A DNA stretch of 61,326 bases from an uncultured Chloroflexota bacterium (GTDB lineage: Bacteria; Chloroflexota; Anaerolineae; Caldilineales; Caldilineaceae). The DNA lies in contig CAIOHJ010000176.1 of the NCBI GenBank assembly GCA_903858085.1, forward strand, positions 1 to 61,326, in the 5' to 3' direction. The notes under the pieces were generated by a model, which was not told where the DNA came from, searched no databases, and saw nothing but the letters and a program-made list of their open reading frames with translations. Position numbers and translations under genes: made by a program. This document shows, one piece after another, positions 8,237 through 16,505 of this stretch; within the stretch, counting starts at the first letter, position 1; every line of letters begins with the position of its first letter.

Positions 8237-9259
8237 ATGGGGCAGAGCACAAAACGCCCGGTATGGAGTCTGGCAGGGGACAGTCAGCCGCTGCGTCTGT
8301 TGGCGATCACGCTGTTGATTTTTGTCGGCTTCAGCCTGGTATTGGGGGACAAATTTTTCAGCATCCGCAACCTGCAGTCGATGGCGGTGCAGTTTCCTGA
8401 GTTTGGGATTCTGGCTTTTGCCATCATGATCACGATGCTGACGGGGGGAATCGATCTGTCGATCGTCGGAACTGCCAATTTGTCGGCGATTGCTGCTGCG
8501 CTGTTGTTGACCCGCCTCTCGGGCGAGGGGGGGGCAGGTCTGGCGCTGGAGCTGTCGATCCCGCTGGCCATGGTGGCTGCGCTGGCGGTGGCGTCGGCCT
8601 GTGGGCTGCTCAACGGGCTGTTGGTTGCACGGGCTGGGATCACGCCAATTTTGGCGACGCTGGGCACCAGCTCGTTGTATACGGGGCTCTCGTATGTGAT
8701 CACCGGCGGACCGGCGATCACGACGACGCAGCTGGCGTTCATCGGCAACGGTGCGGTGGCCGGCGTTCCCATCCCTGTGATCGTGTTTGTTGTGCTGGCG
8801 GTGGTCTTTGCTGTGCTTTTGAACCGCACGAGCTTTGGCTTCAACGTCTATATGTTGGGCACCAACCTGCGTGCGGCGCTTTTTTCTGGGATAGACGATG
8901 TCAAGGTGCTGATGCGTGCCTACTGGCTGGCTGGGGTGATTGCCGGGATCGCCGGGATCATTTTTCTGGCGCGTGTCAACTCGGCCAAGCCAGAGTACGG
9001 TTCTTCGTTTATCTTGTTGACCGTGCTGATTGCGATTTTGGGGGGCATTCGCTACACAGGGGGCTTTGGCACGGTAGCAGGGCTGCTGCTCTCCGTGCTC
9101 ACCATCCAGTTTCTTTCGACGGGTCTCAACATGCTGATGCTGGAGCTTTCTGGCTCCAGTGCGGCAATTTTTTTCCGTCAATTTGCCTGGGGCGGGCTGT
9201 TGTTGGCCGTGATGGTGGTCAACGACTACGTGGAGCGGCGCAGACAGCGGGCGACCTGA
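8237..9259 (+). CDS. Sugar ABC transporter permease (RbsC-like), second
   Basis: The protein has 340 residues and is a paralogue of the preceding permease. It contains MLTGGIDLSIVGTANL and the coupling-region segment LNRTSFGFNVYMLGTNLRAALFSGI, and about 9-10 membrane segments. A strong GGGAGGAAGAG ribosome-binding site precedes ATG 8237, 10 bases after the first permease. Two dissimilar permeases per importer are typical of the AI-2, rhamnose and autoinducer-like sugar systems, as opposed to the homodimeric RbsC of ribose systems. Confidence 0.88.
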   Translation: MGQSTKRPVWSLAGDSQPLRLLAITLLIFVGFSLVLGDKFFSIRNLQSMAVQFPEFGILAFAIMITMLTGGIDLSIVGTANLSAIAAALLLTRLSGEGGAGLALELSIPLAMVAALAVASACGLLNGLLVARAGITPILATLGTSSLYTGLSYVITGGPAITTTQLAFIGNGAVAGVPIPVIVFVVLAVVFAVLLNRTSFGFNVYMLGTNLRAALFSGIDDVKVLMRAYWLAGVIAGIAGIIFLARVNSAKPEYGSSFILLTVLIAILGGIRYTGGFGTVAGLLLSVLTIQFLSTGLNMLMLELSGSSAAIFFRQFAWGGLLLAVMVVNDYVERRRQRAT

Positions 9260-9267
9260 GCACCCTG

Positions 9268-9317
9268 GCGGTGTGGAGCACGCTCCACACCGCGACTGTG
9301 CTGCGGTCGGTTTTTTT
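9268..9317 (+). terminator. Stem-loop and T-run after permease genes
   Basis: A perfect 11-bp stem (9268-9278 with 9283-9293, loop CACG) is followed by a weaker CGAC/GTCG pairing that ends directly at seven T (9311-9317). It probably terminates or attenuates transcription between the importer genes and the downstream dehydrogenase-hflX pair. The next ATG is only 27 bases from the T-run. Confidence 0.55.
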
Positions 9318-9343
9318 GCAAAATTTTATTGGGAGCAACCGAA

Positions 9344-10246
9344 ATGAGTACGATCGCCTATTTGGGGCTTGGGATCATGGGCAGGGGGATGGCAGCCAAT
9401 CTGCTCAAGGCAGGGCATGGTGTGACGGTCTGGAACCGCACGGCAGAGCGCTGTGCGTCGTTGGTGGCCCAGGGTGCGCGGCAGGCGGCAACGCCTGCGC
9501 AGGCTGTGGCGGACGCTGAGGTCATTTTGTACTGTTTGAGCGACGACAGGGCGGTGGAAGATCTGCTCTGGGGGGAAGGGCGTCTGATCGACGCTGTCCG
9601 TCCAGGGCAGATTGTGCTGGACATGACCACGGTGCACCCGGACACCAGCCGCAAGGAATCCGCTGCATTTGCGGAAAAGGGGGTAGACTTTTTGGATGCG
9701 CCGGTTTTTGGCTCCAAAAATGAAGCGGCCAACGGTGGTCTCTGGATTGTGGTGGGGGGCAAACGGGAGGTATATGAAAAGGTGCTGCCACTGTTGGCGC
9801 CGCTGAGTGAAACGACCCACTATATGGGGGAGAATGGCCGCGGCGCGTCGATGAAACTGGTCGGCAACCTGGTGGTGGCTTTCCAGCTGGAGGCGATCGG
9901 CGAAGCGATGGTGCTGGCGACCAAGGCAGGTTTGGATCCGCACGATGTGCTCGGGGTGCTGCATGTGACCGACTTCAAATCGCCGATCTTCGACGGGGTG
10001 GGGGGGGCATTGGTGCGTCGGGACTTTGATGTAAACTTTGCCTTGAAGCTGATGCTCAAGGACGCGAATTTGATCGCGAGCTTTGCGCAGGATCTCAACG
10101 TGCCGCTGCCGGGGGGGGCGGCGATCCGTGAGACCATCAAGGTTGGGGTCAACCGGGGGTGGGGCGAAGAAAACGCCTCGGCGTTTATTAAAGTGATCGA
10201 GGAGGGAGCTGGGGTTCAAGTAAAAGCCTGGCCAAAACTTGCATGA
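9344..10246 (+). CDS. Beta-hydroxyacid dehydrogenase (GLYR/HIBADH family)
   Basis: This 300-residue NAD(P)-dependent dehydrogenase belongs to the 3-hydroxyisobutyrate dehydrogenase superfamily. The Rossmann motif GLGIMG lies at 8-13, DAPVFGSKNEA at 118-128 occupies the substrate loop, and Lys171 in GASMKLVGN is the catalytic lysine. The GSKNEAANGG pattern is closest to glyoxylate/succinic-semialdehyde reductases and L-threonate-type dehydrogenases. Phe replaces the usual Ser in the DAPVSG motif, so the substrate may be atypical. The ATG at 9344 has GGGAG 8 bases upstream; the TTG at 9329 does not. It overlaps hflX by four bases (ATGA). A step in the same ketose pathway is plausible but unproven. 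Confidence 0.85.
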   Translation: MSTIAYLGLGIMGRGMAANLLKAGHGVTVWNRTAERCASLVAQGARQAATPAQAVADAEVILYCLSDDRAVEDLLWGEGRLIDAVRPGQIVLDMTTVHPDTSRKESAAFAEKGVDFLDAPVFGSKNEAANGGLWIVVGGKREVYEKVLPLLAPLSETTHYMGENGRGASMKLVGNLVVAFQLEAIGEAMVLATKAGLDPHDVLGVLHVTDFKSPIFDGVGGALVRRDFDVNFALKLMLKDANLIASFAQDLNVPLPGGAAIRETIKVGVNRGWGEENASAFIKVIEEGAGVQVKAWPKLA

Positions 10247-11661
10247 CAAATTCAACGACGCTTCATTCCAGTTCTTTGGCCAGCGATGGGCGTGCCCGCG
10301 ACCGTGTGGTGCGCGACGAGGCGGGTCTGGTTTCAACTGCACCGTTTGAGGAACGCGCCATCCTGGTGGGGGTCGAAATTCAGAACCAACCGGGTCTGCT
10401 GGCGTTGGAAGATTCGCTGGACGAGCTGGCTTTGTTGGCCAAGACAGCGGGTGTGCGCCCGATCGCCCGGATCACGCAGCGGCTGGAGTCCCCCAATCCA
10501 GCGACGCTGATTGGGACAGGCAAGGTGGAGGAGCTGCGGCTGGCCGTGCTGGAAGAGCAGGCGAGCGTGGTCATTTTTGACGACGAGCTGTCGCCTCGCC
10601 AGCAGCGCGAGCTGGAGCGTGTGTTGGGGGAGGCGGTCAAGGTCGTGGACCGCACAGCGTTGATTCTGGACATCTTTGCCCGCCATGCGCGCACGCGTGA
10701 GGGGGCTGTCCAGGTCGAACTGGCCCAGTACGAATATCGGCTGCCCCGTCTGACGCGGGCCTGGACCCATCTGGCGCGCCAGGCAGGAGGGCGTGCTGGG
10801 GGAGCAGCCGGTGGGGTCGGGGTTCGGGGTCCGGGGGAGACCCAGTTGGAGGTGGACCGTCGTGAGATTGGCCGGCGGATTGCTTTTCTCAAGCAGCAGC
10901 TGGCTGAAATCAGCAAGCACCGTGAGCATTACCGCCGCCAACGCCGCCAGTCTGCGCTGCCGGTGATTGCGGTGGTCGGCTACACCAATGCTGGCAAGAG
11001 CACGCTGCTCAACGCAATCGCCGACGCCGATGTGTTGGCGGAGGACCAGCTGTTTGCCACCCTGGACCCGACCACGCGGCGGGTGAGGCTGCCAAGCGAC
11101 CGACTGGCGCTCTTCTCGGATACGGTCGGATTTATTCAAAAGCTGCCGACCATGCTGGTGGCTGCGTTTCGTTCCACGCTGGAGGAGGTCAATTCGGCCG
11201 ATCTGCTGCTGCATGTGGTGGACATTTCGCACGCCAATATGGAGGAACAGATTGCTGCGGTCGAAGAGATCTTAGATGATCTGGGGGCCTCTGCCAAACC
11301 GGTGGTGGTTGCGTTGAACAAAATAGACCGGCTGCTGTTGGACGACCCCGAACAACGCCGGCGAATCGACCAGGCGTTGGCAGACAACCCCAGGGCGGTG
11401 TTGATCAGTGCGGCGACGAAGGCCAACCTGGATTTGTTGCTGGCCGAGATCGACAGGGCGCTGCGCAGCCGGATGGCTGCGATCGATGTGCAGATCCCCT
11501 ACGAGCGAGGGGATCTGGTGGCTTTTTTGCACGAACATGGGACAGTCGAATCGGTCACCCACAGCGAAAGCGGCACCCATCTGGTCGGCCATCTGCCGAT
11601 CGAACTGCTGGGCCGGCTGGCTCCTTACTGGACTGCCAGCGAACCGGCTGCAGAGGAATGA
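10243..11661 (+). CDS. hflX: Ribosome-associated GTPase HflX
   Basis: HflX has 472 residues here. It splits stalled or hibernating 70S ribosomes under stress. The N-terminal HflX domain has GTGKVEEL, FDDELSPRQQRELE and DRTALILDIFARHARTREG; a Gly-rich linker with GVRGPGETQLEVDRR precedes the G domain. The G motifs are GYTNAGKST (G1), FATLDPTTR (G2 region), DTVGFI (G3) and NKID (G4). The ATG overlaps the TGA of the dehydrogenase, so the two are translationally coupled. The metabolic context is probably incidental. Length and motif order are normal. Confidence 0.95.
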   Translation: MTNSTTLHSSSLASDGRARDRVVRDEAGLVSTAPFEERAILVGVEIQNQPGLLALEDSLDELALLAKTAGVRPIARITQRLESPNPATLIGTGKVEELRLAVLEEQASVVIFDDELSPRQQRELERVLGEAVKVVDRTALILDIFARHARTREGAVQVELAQYEYRLPRLTRAWTHLARQAGGRAGGAAGGVGVRGPGETQLEVDRREIGRRIAFLKQQLAEISKHREHYRRQRRQSALPVIAVVGYTNAGKSTLLNAIADADVLAEDQLFATLDPTTRRVRLPSDRLALFSDTVGFIQKLPTMLVAAFRSTLEEVNSADLLLHVVDISHANMEEQIAAVEEILDDLGASAKPVVVALNKIDRLLLDDPEQRRRIDQALADNPRAVLISAATKANLDLLLAEIDRALRSRMAAIDVQIPYERGDLVAFLHEHGTVESVTHSESGTHLVGHLPIELLGRLAPYWTASEPAAEE

Positions 11662-11676
11662 GGGGTTGGCGGCGGG

Positions 11677-12495
11677 TCAGACCGTGCTCTGGGCGAGCAG
11701 GCTGACGATCTCTTCGGCGCTGGTTTCGATCGGTTTGTCGGTGGTGTCGACCACCTGAAAGTGCTGTTGGTAAAAAAAGTGATTGGCCGCGCGCATCTCG
11801 GCGATCACCGAGTCCCGGTCCACGTAGCCTTGTTCGCGAATTCCAGTGCGGGCGGCGCGATAGCGGCGGTGGGCGATCAGCTGTGCTGGTTCGATCACCA
11901 GCCCGAAGACCCTCTGCTGCGCCACTGCAAAAAGTTCCGGAGGTGGGGGAACCTCCGGAACAAAGGGAATGTTGGCAGTTTTCCAGCCCAGAATCGAAAG
12001 GTACATCGACAGCGGGGTCTTGCCGACCCGGGAGAGGCCGACCAGCACGATTTCGGCCTGGGGCAGCTCTTCGACCCGTTTGCCGTCGTCGTGGGCCACA
12101 GCGAATTCGATGGCTTCGACCCGCTCGAAGTAAGCCCGCCGCTGTTGGTGGTAGAGGCCGGGTTGTTGGAGCGGCTGCATGCCCAGCTGTCGGCTCAGAT
12201 GCTCCTCCAGGGGACCGGCCAGGTCAAAAGCGGTGATCCCAGCCCGCTCTGCCTCGGCGATGAGCAGCTGGCGCAGCTCCTGTCGGACCAAGGTGTGCAG
12301 GAGCATGGCGCCGGGGATGGCGGCGGCCTGGGCGACGATCGCCCGCACGCGATCGGGGCTGACCACCTTGGTTTCGACGTGCAGCGGCACATTGGCCTCG
12401 GGAAACTGCGCCAGCACGGTGCGGGCGAGCAGATCCCCGGTGGCGCCTGTGCCGCCGGAGACGACGAAAAGGGGAGGGGCGCTGCGCACCATCAA
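11677..12495 (-). CDS. ppsR: PEP synthase regulatory protein (kinase/pyrophosphorylase)
   Basis: The 272-residue protein is of the DUF299 (PSRP/PDRP) family. It inactivates PEP synthase by ADP-dependent phosphorylation of a threonine and reactivates it by Pi-dependent removal. The P-loop GLSRVGKT lies at 153-160 and the N-terminal VVSGGTGATGD is characteristic. Its ATG overlaps the ppsA stop (ATGA at 12492-12495), so enzyme and regulator are made together. This context makes PEP synthase, rather than pyruvate phosphate dikinase, the likely target. Confidence 0.92.
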   Translation of the reverse strand: MMVRSAPPLFVVSGGTGATGDLLARTVLAQFPEANVPLHVETKVVSPDRVRAIVAQAAAIPGAMLLHTLVRQELRQLLIAEAERAGITAFDLAGPLEEHLSRQLGMQPLQQPGLYHQQRRAYFERVEAIEFAVAHDDGKRVEELPQAEIVLVGLSRVGKTPLSMYLSILGWKTANIPFVPEVPPPPELFAVAQQRVFGLVIEPAQLIAHRRYRAARTGIREQGYVDRDSVIAEMRAANHFFYQQHFQVVDTTDKPIETSAEEIVSLLAQSTV

Positions 12496-14891
12496 GCGCC
12501 CCCCCGTTCCCCTTCGAGGGCGAGCAGATCGGCAGTGGTGCGCAGGATCGCATCGGGGATCAGGCTGATGGAGTCGATGCCCTGCGCGACCAGGAAGGCG
12601 GCGAACTCGGGGTAGTCGGAGGGGGCCTGGCCGCAGATGCCGACTTTGCGGCCGTAGCGGTGTGCAGTTTTGATCAGCTCTGCGCAGGAGCGCAGCACGG
12701 CGTCGTTCCGTTCGTCAAAGAGTGCAGCGATCTGGGTTGAGTCGCGGTCGACCCCCAAGGTCAGCTGGGTCAGATCGTTGGAGCCGATCGAAAATCCGTC
12801 GAACAGCTCGCTGAACTGGTCAGCCAGGAGGATATTGGCGGGGATCTCGGCCATCACATAGACTTGCAGGCCATTCTCTCCGCGACGCAGCCCCTGCTCG
12901 GCCATCACGGCCAGGACCTGGCGTCCTTCAGCCGGGGTGCGGCAGAAGGGAACCATGACGAGCAGATTGGTCAGCCCAAAGCGCTCGCGCACCCGTTTGA
13001 TCGCCTGCACCTCGAGCAGGAACCCTTCGCGGTAGTCTGGGTGGTAATAGCGGCTGGCTCCCCGCCAGCCGATCATCGGGTTCTCCTCTTTGGGTTCGAA
13101 GAGCTGCCCGCCGATCAGGTGGGCGTACTCGTTGGTTTTGAAGTCAGAGAGACGCAGGATCACGGGTTTGGGGTAGAAGGCGGCAGCCAGTGTCCCGATG
13201 CCCTGGGCAAGCTTGTCGACGAAGAATTCGGTCTTGTCGGCATAGCCGGCGGTGACCTCCTCGACGCGCTGGCGGATGGGGTCGGGCAGGGTCGCGTAGC
13301 GGGTGAGGGCCAGGGGATGGACCTGCACCCAGTTGGCAAAGATGAACTCCATGCGGGCCAGGCCAACGCCGTCGTTGGGAATGGCGGCCTGTTTGAAGGC
13401 CAGCTCTGGGCTGGCGAGGTTCATCATGATCTGGGTGCGGGGGCGGGGCATCTGGCTGACGTCGACCTTTTGCACCTCGAAGGGCAGCTGGCCAGCGTAG
13501 ACCCGTCCGATTTCCCCTTCGCTGCAGCTGGCGGTGGCCGGCTGGCCGTCCTGCAACTGGCGGGTGGCGTTGCCGCAGCCGACGACTGCTGGGATCCCCA
13601 ACTCACGTGAGACGATGGCGGCATGGCTGGTCCGTCCCCCGCGGTTGGTCACGATGGCGGCTGCTGTCTTCATGATCGGTTCCCAGTCAGGGTCGGTGAT
13701 GTCTGTGACCAGGATTTCACCCGGGCGAAAATCGCGAATATGGCTGACATTGGGGATGACATGTACCTGGCCTGCGGCAATTTTATCGCCGACTGCCAGC
13801 CCGGTGACCAGGAGCTCGCTCTTCTGTTTGAGCCGGTAGGTTTCGATCTGTGTGACCACCCGTTGGCTGTGCACCGTCTCGGGGCGTGCCTGGACGATGA
13901 AGAGCTCGCCGGTGCGCCCATCTTTGGCCCACTCGATGTCCATCGGCATGTCGACCCCACGCCGGGCGGTGTAATGCTCTTCGATGCGCATTGCCCATTC
14001 AGCCAGCTGGAGAACATCCGCTTCGCTGATTGAGAAACGGGCGCACTCTTCGGGCGAGACCTGGACATTTTTGACCAGCTTGCTGCCGGCTTCGTCGTAG
14101 ACCATGCGCTGTTCTTTGGTGCCCAGCCGTTTCCAGATCAGCGGCTGATAGCCCTGGCGCAGCGTCGGTTTGAAGACATAGAACTCGTCGGGGGCGACCC
14201 GCCCCTGCACCACGTTTTCGCCGAGCCCGTAGGCAGAAGTGACAAAGACGACATCACGGAAGCCACTTTCGGTGTCCAGGGTAAAGATCACGCCGCTGGC
14301 TGCCAGGTCGGAACGGACCATCTTTTGCACGCCGACAGAAAGCCCGACCTGGTGGTGGTCGAAGCCCATGTCGACCCGGTAGCTGGTGGCGCGTGGGGTG
14401 AAGAGGCTGGCGAAGCATTTGGTCACGGATTCGAGCAGCATGGCCTCGCCATGTACGTTGAGATAGGTCTCCTGCTGGCCAGCAAAGCTGGCCGTCGGCA
14501 GATCTTCGGCGGTTGCAGAGGAACGGACAGCGACGTCAGCACTTTTCATCTGGTAGCGCTGGCTCAACGCTTGATAGGCGGCGACGATTTCTGCTTCCAT
14601 CTCGGGCGGAAACTCGCCGCGTAGAATCAGACGCCGGATCTGGCCGGTGCGCTGCATCAGGTCGTTGACATCCTCTGTCTTCAGCCCACGCAAAATGTCG
14701 GCGATCTGGTTGTCCAGTTCGTTGTAGCGGAGAAAGGCCCGATAGGCATCGGCGGTGACGGCGAAGCCGTCGGGAACCTGGATGCCTGCCGGCGTCAGTT
14801 CGCGGATCATCTCTCCCAGGCTGGCGTTTTTGCCGCCTACTTTGGGTACGTCGTCGATCGTCAACTCTGCAAACCATTTGATCCATGACAT
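12492..14891 (-). CDS. ppsA: Phosphoenolpyruvate synthase
   Basis: The enzyme has 799 residues and converts pyruvate, ATP and water to PEP, AMP and Pi for gluconeogenesis. The N-terminal PPDK-type ATP-grasp domain covers about residues 15-345 (VGGKNASLGEM, VRSSATAEDLPTASFAGQQE). The swivelling phosphohistidine domain carries His423 in GGRTSHAAIVSRELGIP. The C-terminal TIM-barrel PEP-binding domain holds GSNDLTQLTLGVDRD and the final GICGQAPSDYPE with the catalytic Cys. A strong AGGAGGT ribosome-binding site precedes ATG 14891. It is divergent from citrate synthase, placing control of the PEP/pyruvate and TCA nodes in one intergenic region. Confidence 0.95.
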   Translation of the reverse strand: MSWIKWFAELTIDDVPKVGGKNASLGEMIRELTPAGIQVPDGFAVTADAYRAFLRYNELDNQIADILRGLKTEDVNDLMQRTGQIRRLILRGEFPPEMEAEIVAAYQALSQRYQMKSADVAVRSSATAEDLPTASFAGQQETYLNVHGEAMLLESVTKCFASLFTPRATSYRVDMGFDHHQVGLSVGVQKMVRSDLAASGVIFTLDTESGFRDVVFVTSAYGLGENVVQGRVAPDEFYVFKPTLRQGYQPLIWKRLGTKEQRMVYDEAGSKLVKNVQVSPEECARFSISEADVLQLAEWAMRIEEHYTARRGVDMPMDIEWAKDGRTGELFIVQARPETVHSQRVVTQIETYRLKQKSELLVTGLAVGDKIAAGQVHVIPNVSHIRDFRPGEILVTDITDPDWEPIMKTAAAIVTNRGGRTSHAAIVSRELGIPAVVGCGNATRQLQDGQPATASCSEGEIGRVYAGQLPFEVQKVDVSQMPRPRTQIMMNLASPELAFKQAAIPNDGVGLARMEFIFANWVQVHPLALTRYATLPDPIRQRVEEVTAGYADKTEFFVDKLAQGIGTLAAAFYPKPVILRLSDFKTNEYAHLIGGQLFEPKEENPMIGWRGASRYYHPDYREGFLLEVQAIKRVRERFGLTNLLVMVPFCRTPAEGRQVLAVMAEQGLRRGENGLQVYVMAEIPANILLADQFSELFDGFSIGSNDLTQLTLGVDRDSTQIAALFDERNDAVLRSCAELIKTAHRYGRKVGICGQAPSDYPEFAAFLVAQGIDSISLIPDAILRTTADLLALEGERGGA

Positions 14892-14963
14892 GCTGCTACC
14901 TCCTTGTAGAGACCTGCTTCCAGGTCAAGCCCGCTTTGAGCGGCGATCCAGATCTGCACCTTT

Positions 14964-14972
14964 AGTGTAGCA
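14964..14972 (-). promoter_or_regulatory. Extended -10 promoter candidate for ppsA
   Basis: Read on the minus strand, TG-C-TACACT (14972-14964) is an extended -10 element about 73 bases before the ppsA ATG. No convincing -35 hexamer is placed upstream, as is usual for extended -10 promoters. Confidence 0.4.
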
Positions 14973-15082
14973 TGGGAAAGGGGAGGGGAACCCCGTACAA
15001 AGGGACGACGGCATGGCTGGCCAGATGGACAGGAGATACCTGTCGCGGGCGATCCGCCAAATCCCCCGCTGCAAAGCAGTCA

Positions 15083-15091
15083 TGGTAGAAT
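15083..15091 (+). promoter_or_regulatory. Extended -10 promoter candidate for gltA
   Basis: TG-G-TAGAAT at 15083-15091, followed by AGGGC, fits an extended -10 promoter about 76 bases before the citrate synthase ATG. A similar TACAAT/TAGAAT box followed by G-rich sequence precedes ftsH and the DUF1800 gene. Confidence 0.45.
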
Positions 15092-15166
15092 AGGGCAACA
15101 GCTTGAGAGTCACACTTTACCAAATCCACATCTGTCCGGCTTTGCTTCCTGAAGGAGGAGTGGGCG

Positions 15167-16456
15167 ATGAGCAAAAACACATTTACGATTCGCGACAATC
15201 GTACTGGCAAGGAATATGAAATTCCCGTCGAAAATGGGGCGATCCGGGCGAAGGATCTGCGCCAGATCAAGGTGGACCCTGCCGAATTTGGGACAATGAC
15301 CTACGATCCTGGCTACGACAACACAGCGGCCTGCAAGAGTGCGATCACCTATATCGATGGGGACCAAGGAATTTTGCGCTATCGCGGCTATCCGATCGAA
15401 CAGCTGGCTGAGCAGAGTTCGTTTCTGGAGGTGGCCTATCTGCTGATTTTTGGAGAACTGCCGAACGCGCAGCAGCTGCAGGATTGGCGCTATCAGGTCA
15501 TGCACCATACATTTTTGCATCAAAATATGACCGAGCTTTTCCACGCCTTCCGCTACGACGCCCACCCGATGGGGATGATGATCAGCGCACTGGCCTTCAT
15601 GTCGACCCTCCACAAAGAAGCAATGCAGGTCGAAGATGCTGCGGTGCGGATGAAGCAGGTCTACCGGATTTTGGGCAAGCTGCCGACTGTGGCGGCCTTT
15701 TGTTATCGACACCGGATTGGGCGCCCGTTCAACTATCCGAACGCCGATATGGGCTATGCCGAGAATTTTATCTATATGCTCGATTACATGCACCAGAGCA
15801 ACTACATCGTCAACCCGGTGTTGGCCCGGGCCCTGGATGTGCTCTTTATTCTGCATGCCGACCACGAGCAGAACGCCTCGACGTCGGTCATGCGTTCGAT
15901 CGGTTCAGCCCATGCTGACCCGTACAGCGCGATGGCAGGTGCAGCGGCGGCCCTTTTTGGCCCGCGGCACGGCGGCGCCAACGAGGCGGTGATCAAGTTG
16001 TTGAACGAAATCGGGCATGTGCGCAATGTGCCGGGCTATGTGGAGCGGGTCAAAAAAGGTGAATTTCGTCTGATGGGATTTGGCCACCGTGTCTACAAAA
16101 ATTATGACCCTCGTGCCAAGATTATCAAAAAAATTGCCTACGATGTCTTTGCCGTGACTGGCACCAATCCGTTGATCGATGTGGCGGTCGAATTGGAGCG
16201 GTATGCGTTGGAAGACGAATATTTCGTTGCGCGCAAACTCTACCCGAACGTCGATTTTTACAGCGGGATCATCTACCAGGCGATGCGTTTCCCGCCGGAG
16301 ATGTTTACGGTGCTTTTCACGCTGGGGCGGGCCCCGGGGTGGCTGGCCCAGTGGAACGAGATGATCGGGGATCCTGACCAGAAGATCGCCCGCCCACGCC
16401 AGATCTACCTGGGGGCAGAGGAACGCGACTATCTCCCGCTGGACCAACGTCCTTGA
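15167..16456 (+). CDS. gltA: Citrate synthase
   Basis: The protein has 429 residues and is a type I (hexameric, long) citrate synthase. It condenses oxaloacetate with acetyl-CoA at the entry of the TCA cycle. The catalytic residues are His268 (RHGGANEAV), His307 (MGFGHRVYKNYDPRA) and Asp363 (NVDFYSG). The N-terminal beta-domain of about 40 residues is the extension found in the E. coli-like type. A strong AAGGAGG site precedes ATG 15167. The gene is divergent from ppsA and convergent with recG. Confidence 0.95.
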   Translation: MSKNTFTIRDNRTGKEYEIPVENGAIRAKDLRQIKVDPAEFGTMTYDPGYDNTAACKSAITYIDGDQGILRYRGYPIEQLAEQSSFLEVAYLLIFGELPNAQQLQDWRYQVMHHTFLHQNMTELFHAFRYDAHPMGMMISALAFMSTLHKEAMQVEDAAVRMKQVYRILGKLPTVAAFCYRHRIGRPFNYPNADMGYAENFIYMLDYMHQSNYIVNPVLARALDVLFILHADHEQNASTSVMRSIGSAHADPYSAMAGAAAALFGPRHGGANEAVIKLLNEIGHVRNVPGYVERVKKGEFRLMGFGHRVYKNYDPRAKIIKKIAYDVFAVTGTNPLIDVAVELERYALEDEYFVARKLYPNVDFYSGIIYQAMRFPPEMFTVLFTLGRAPGWLAQWNEMIGDPDQKIARPRQIYLGAEERDYLPLDQRP

Positions 16457-16505
16457 CGCTTTGGGGGCGGCGCAGGCAGGAGCCCAGCCGTTGTGCTATC
16501 TGGGA

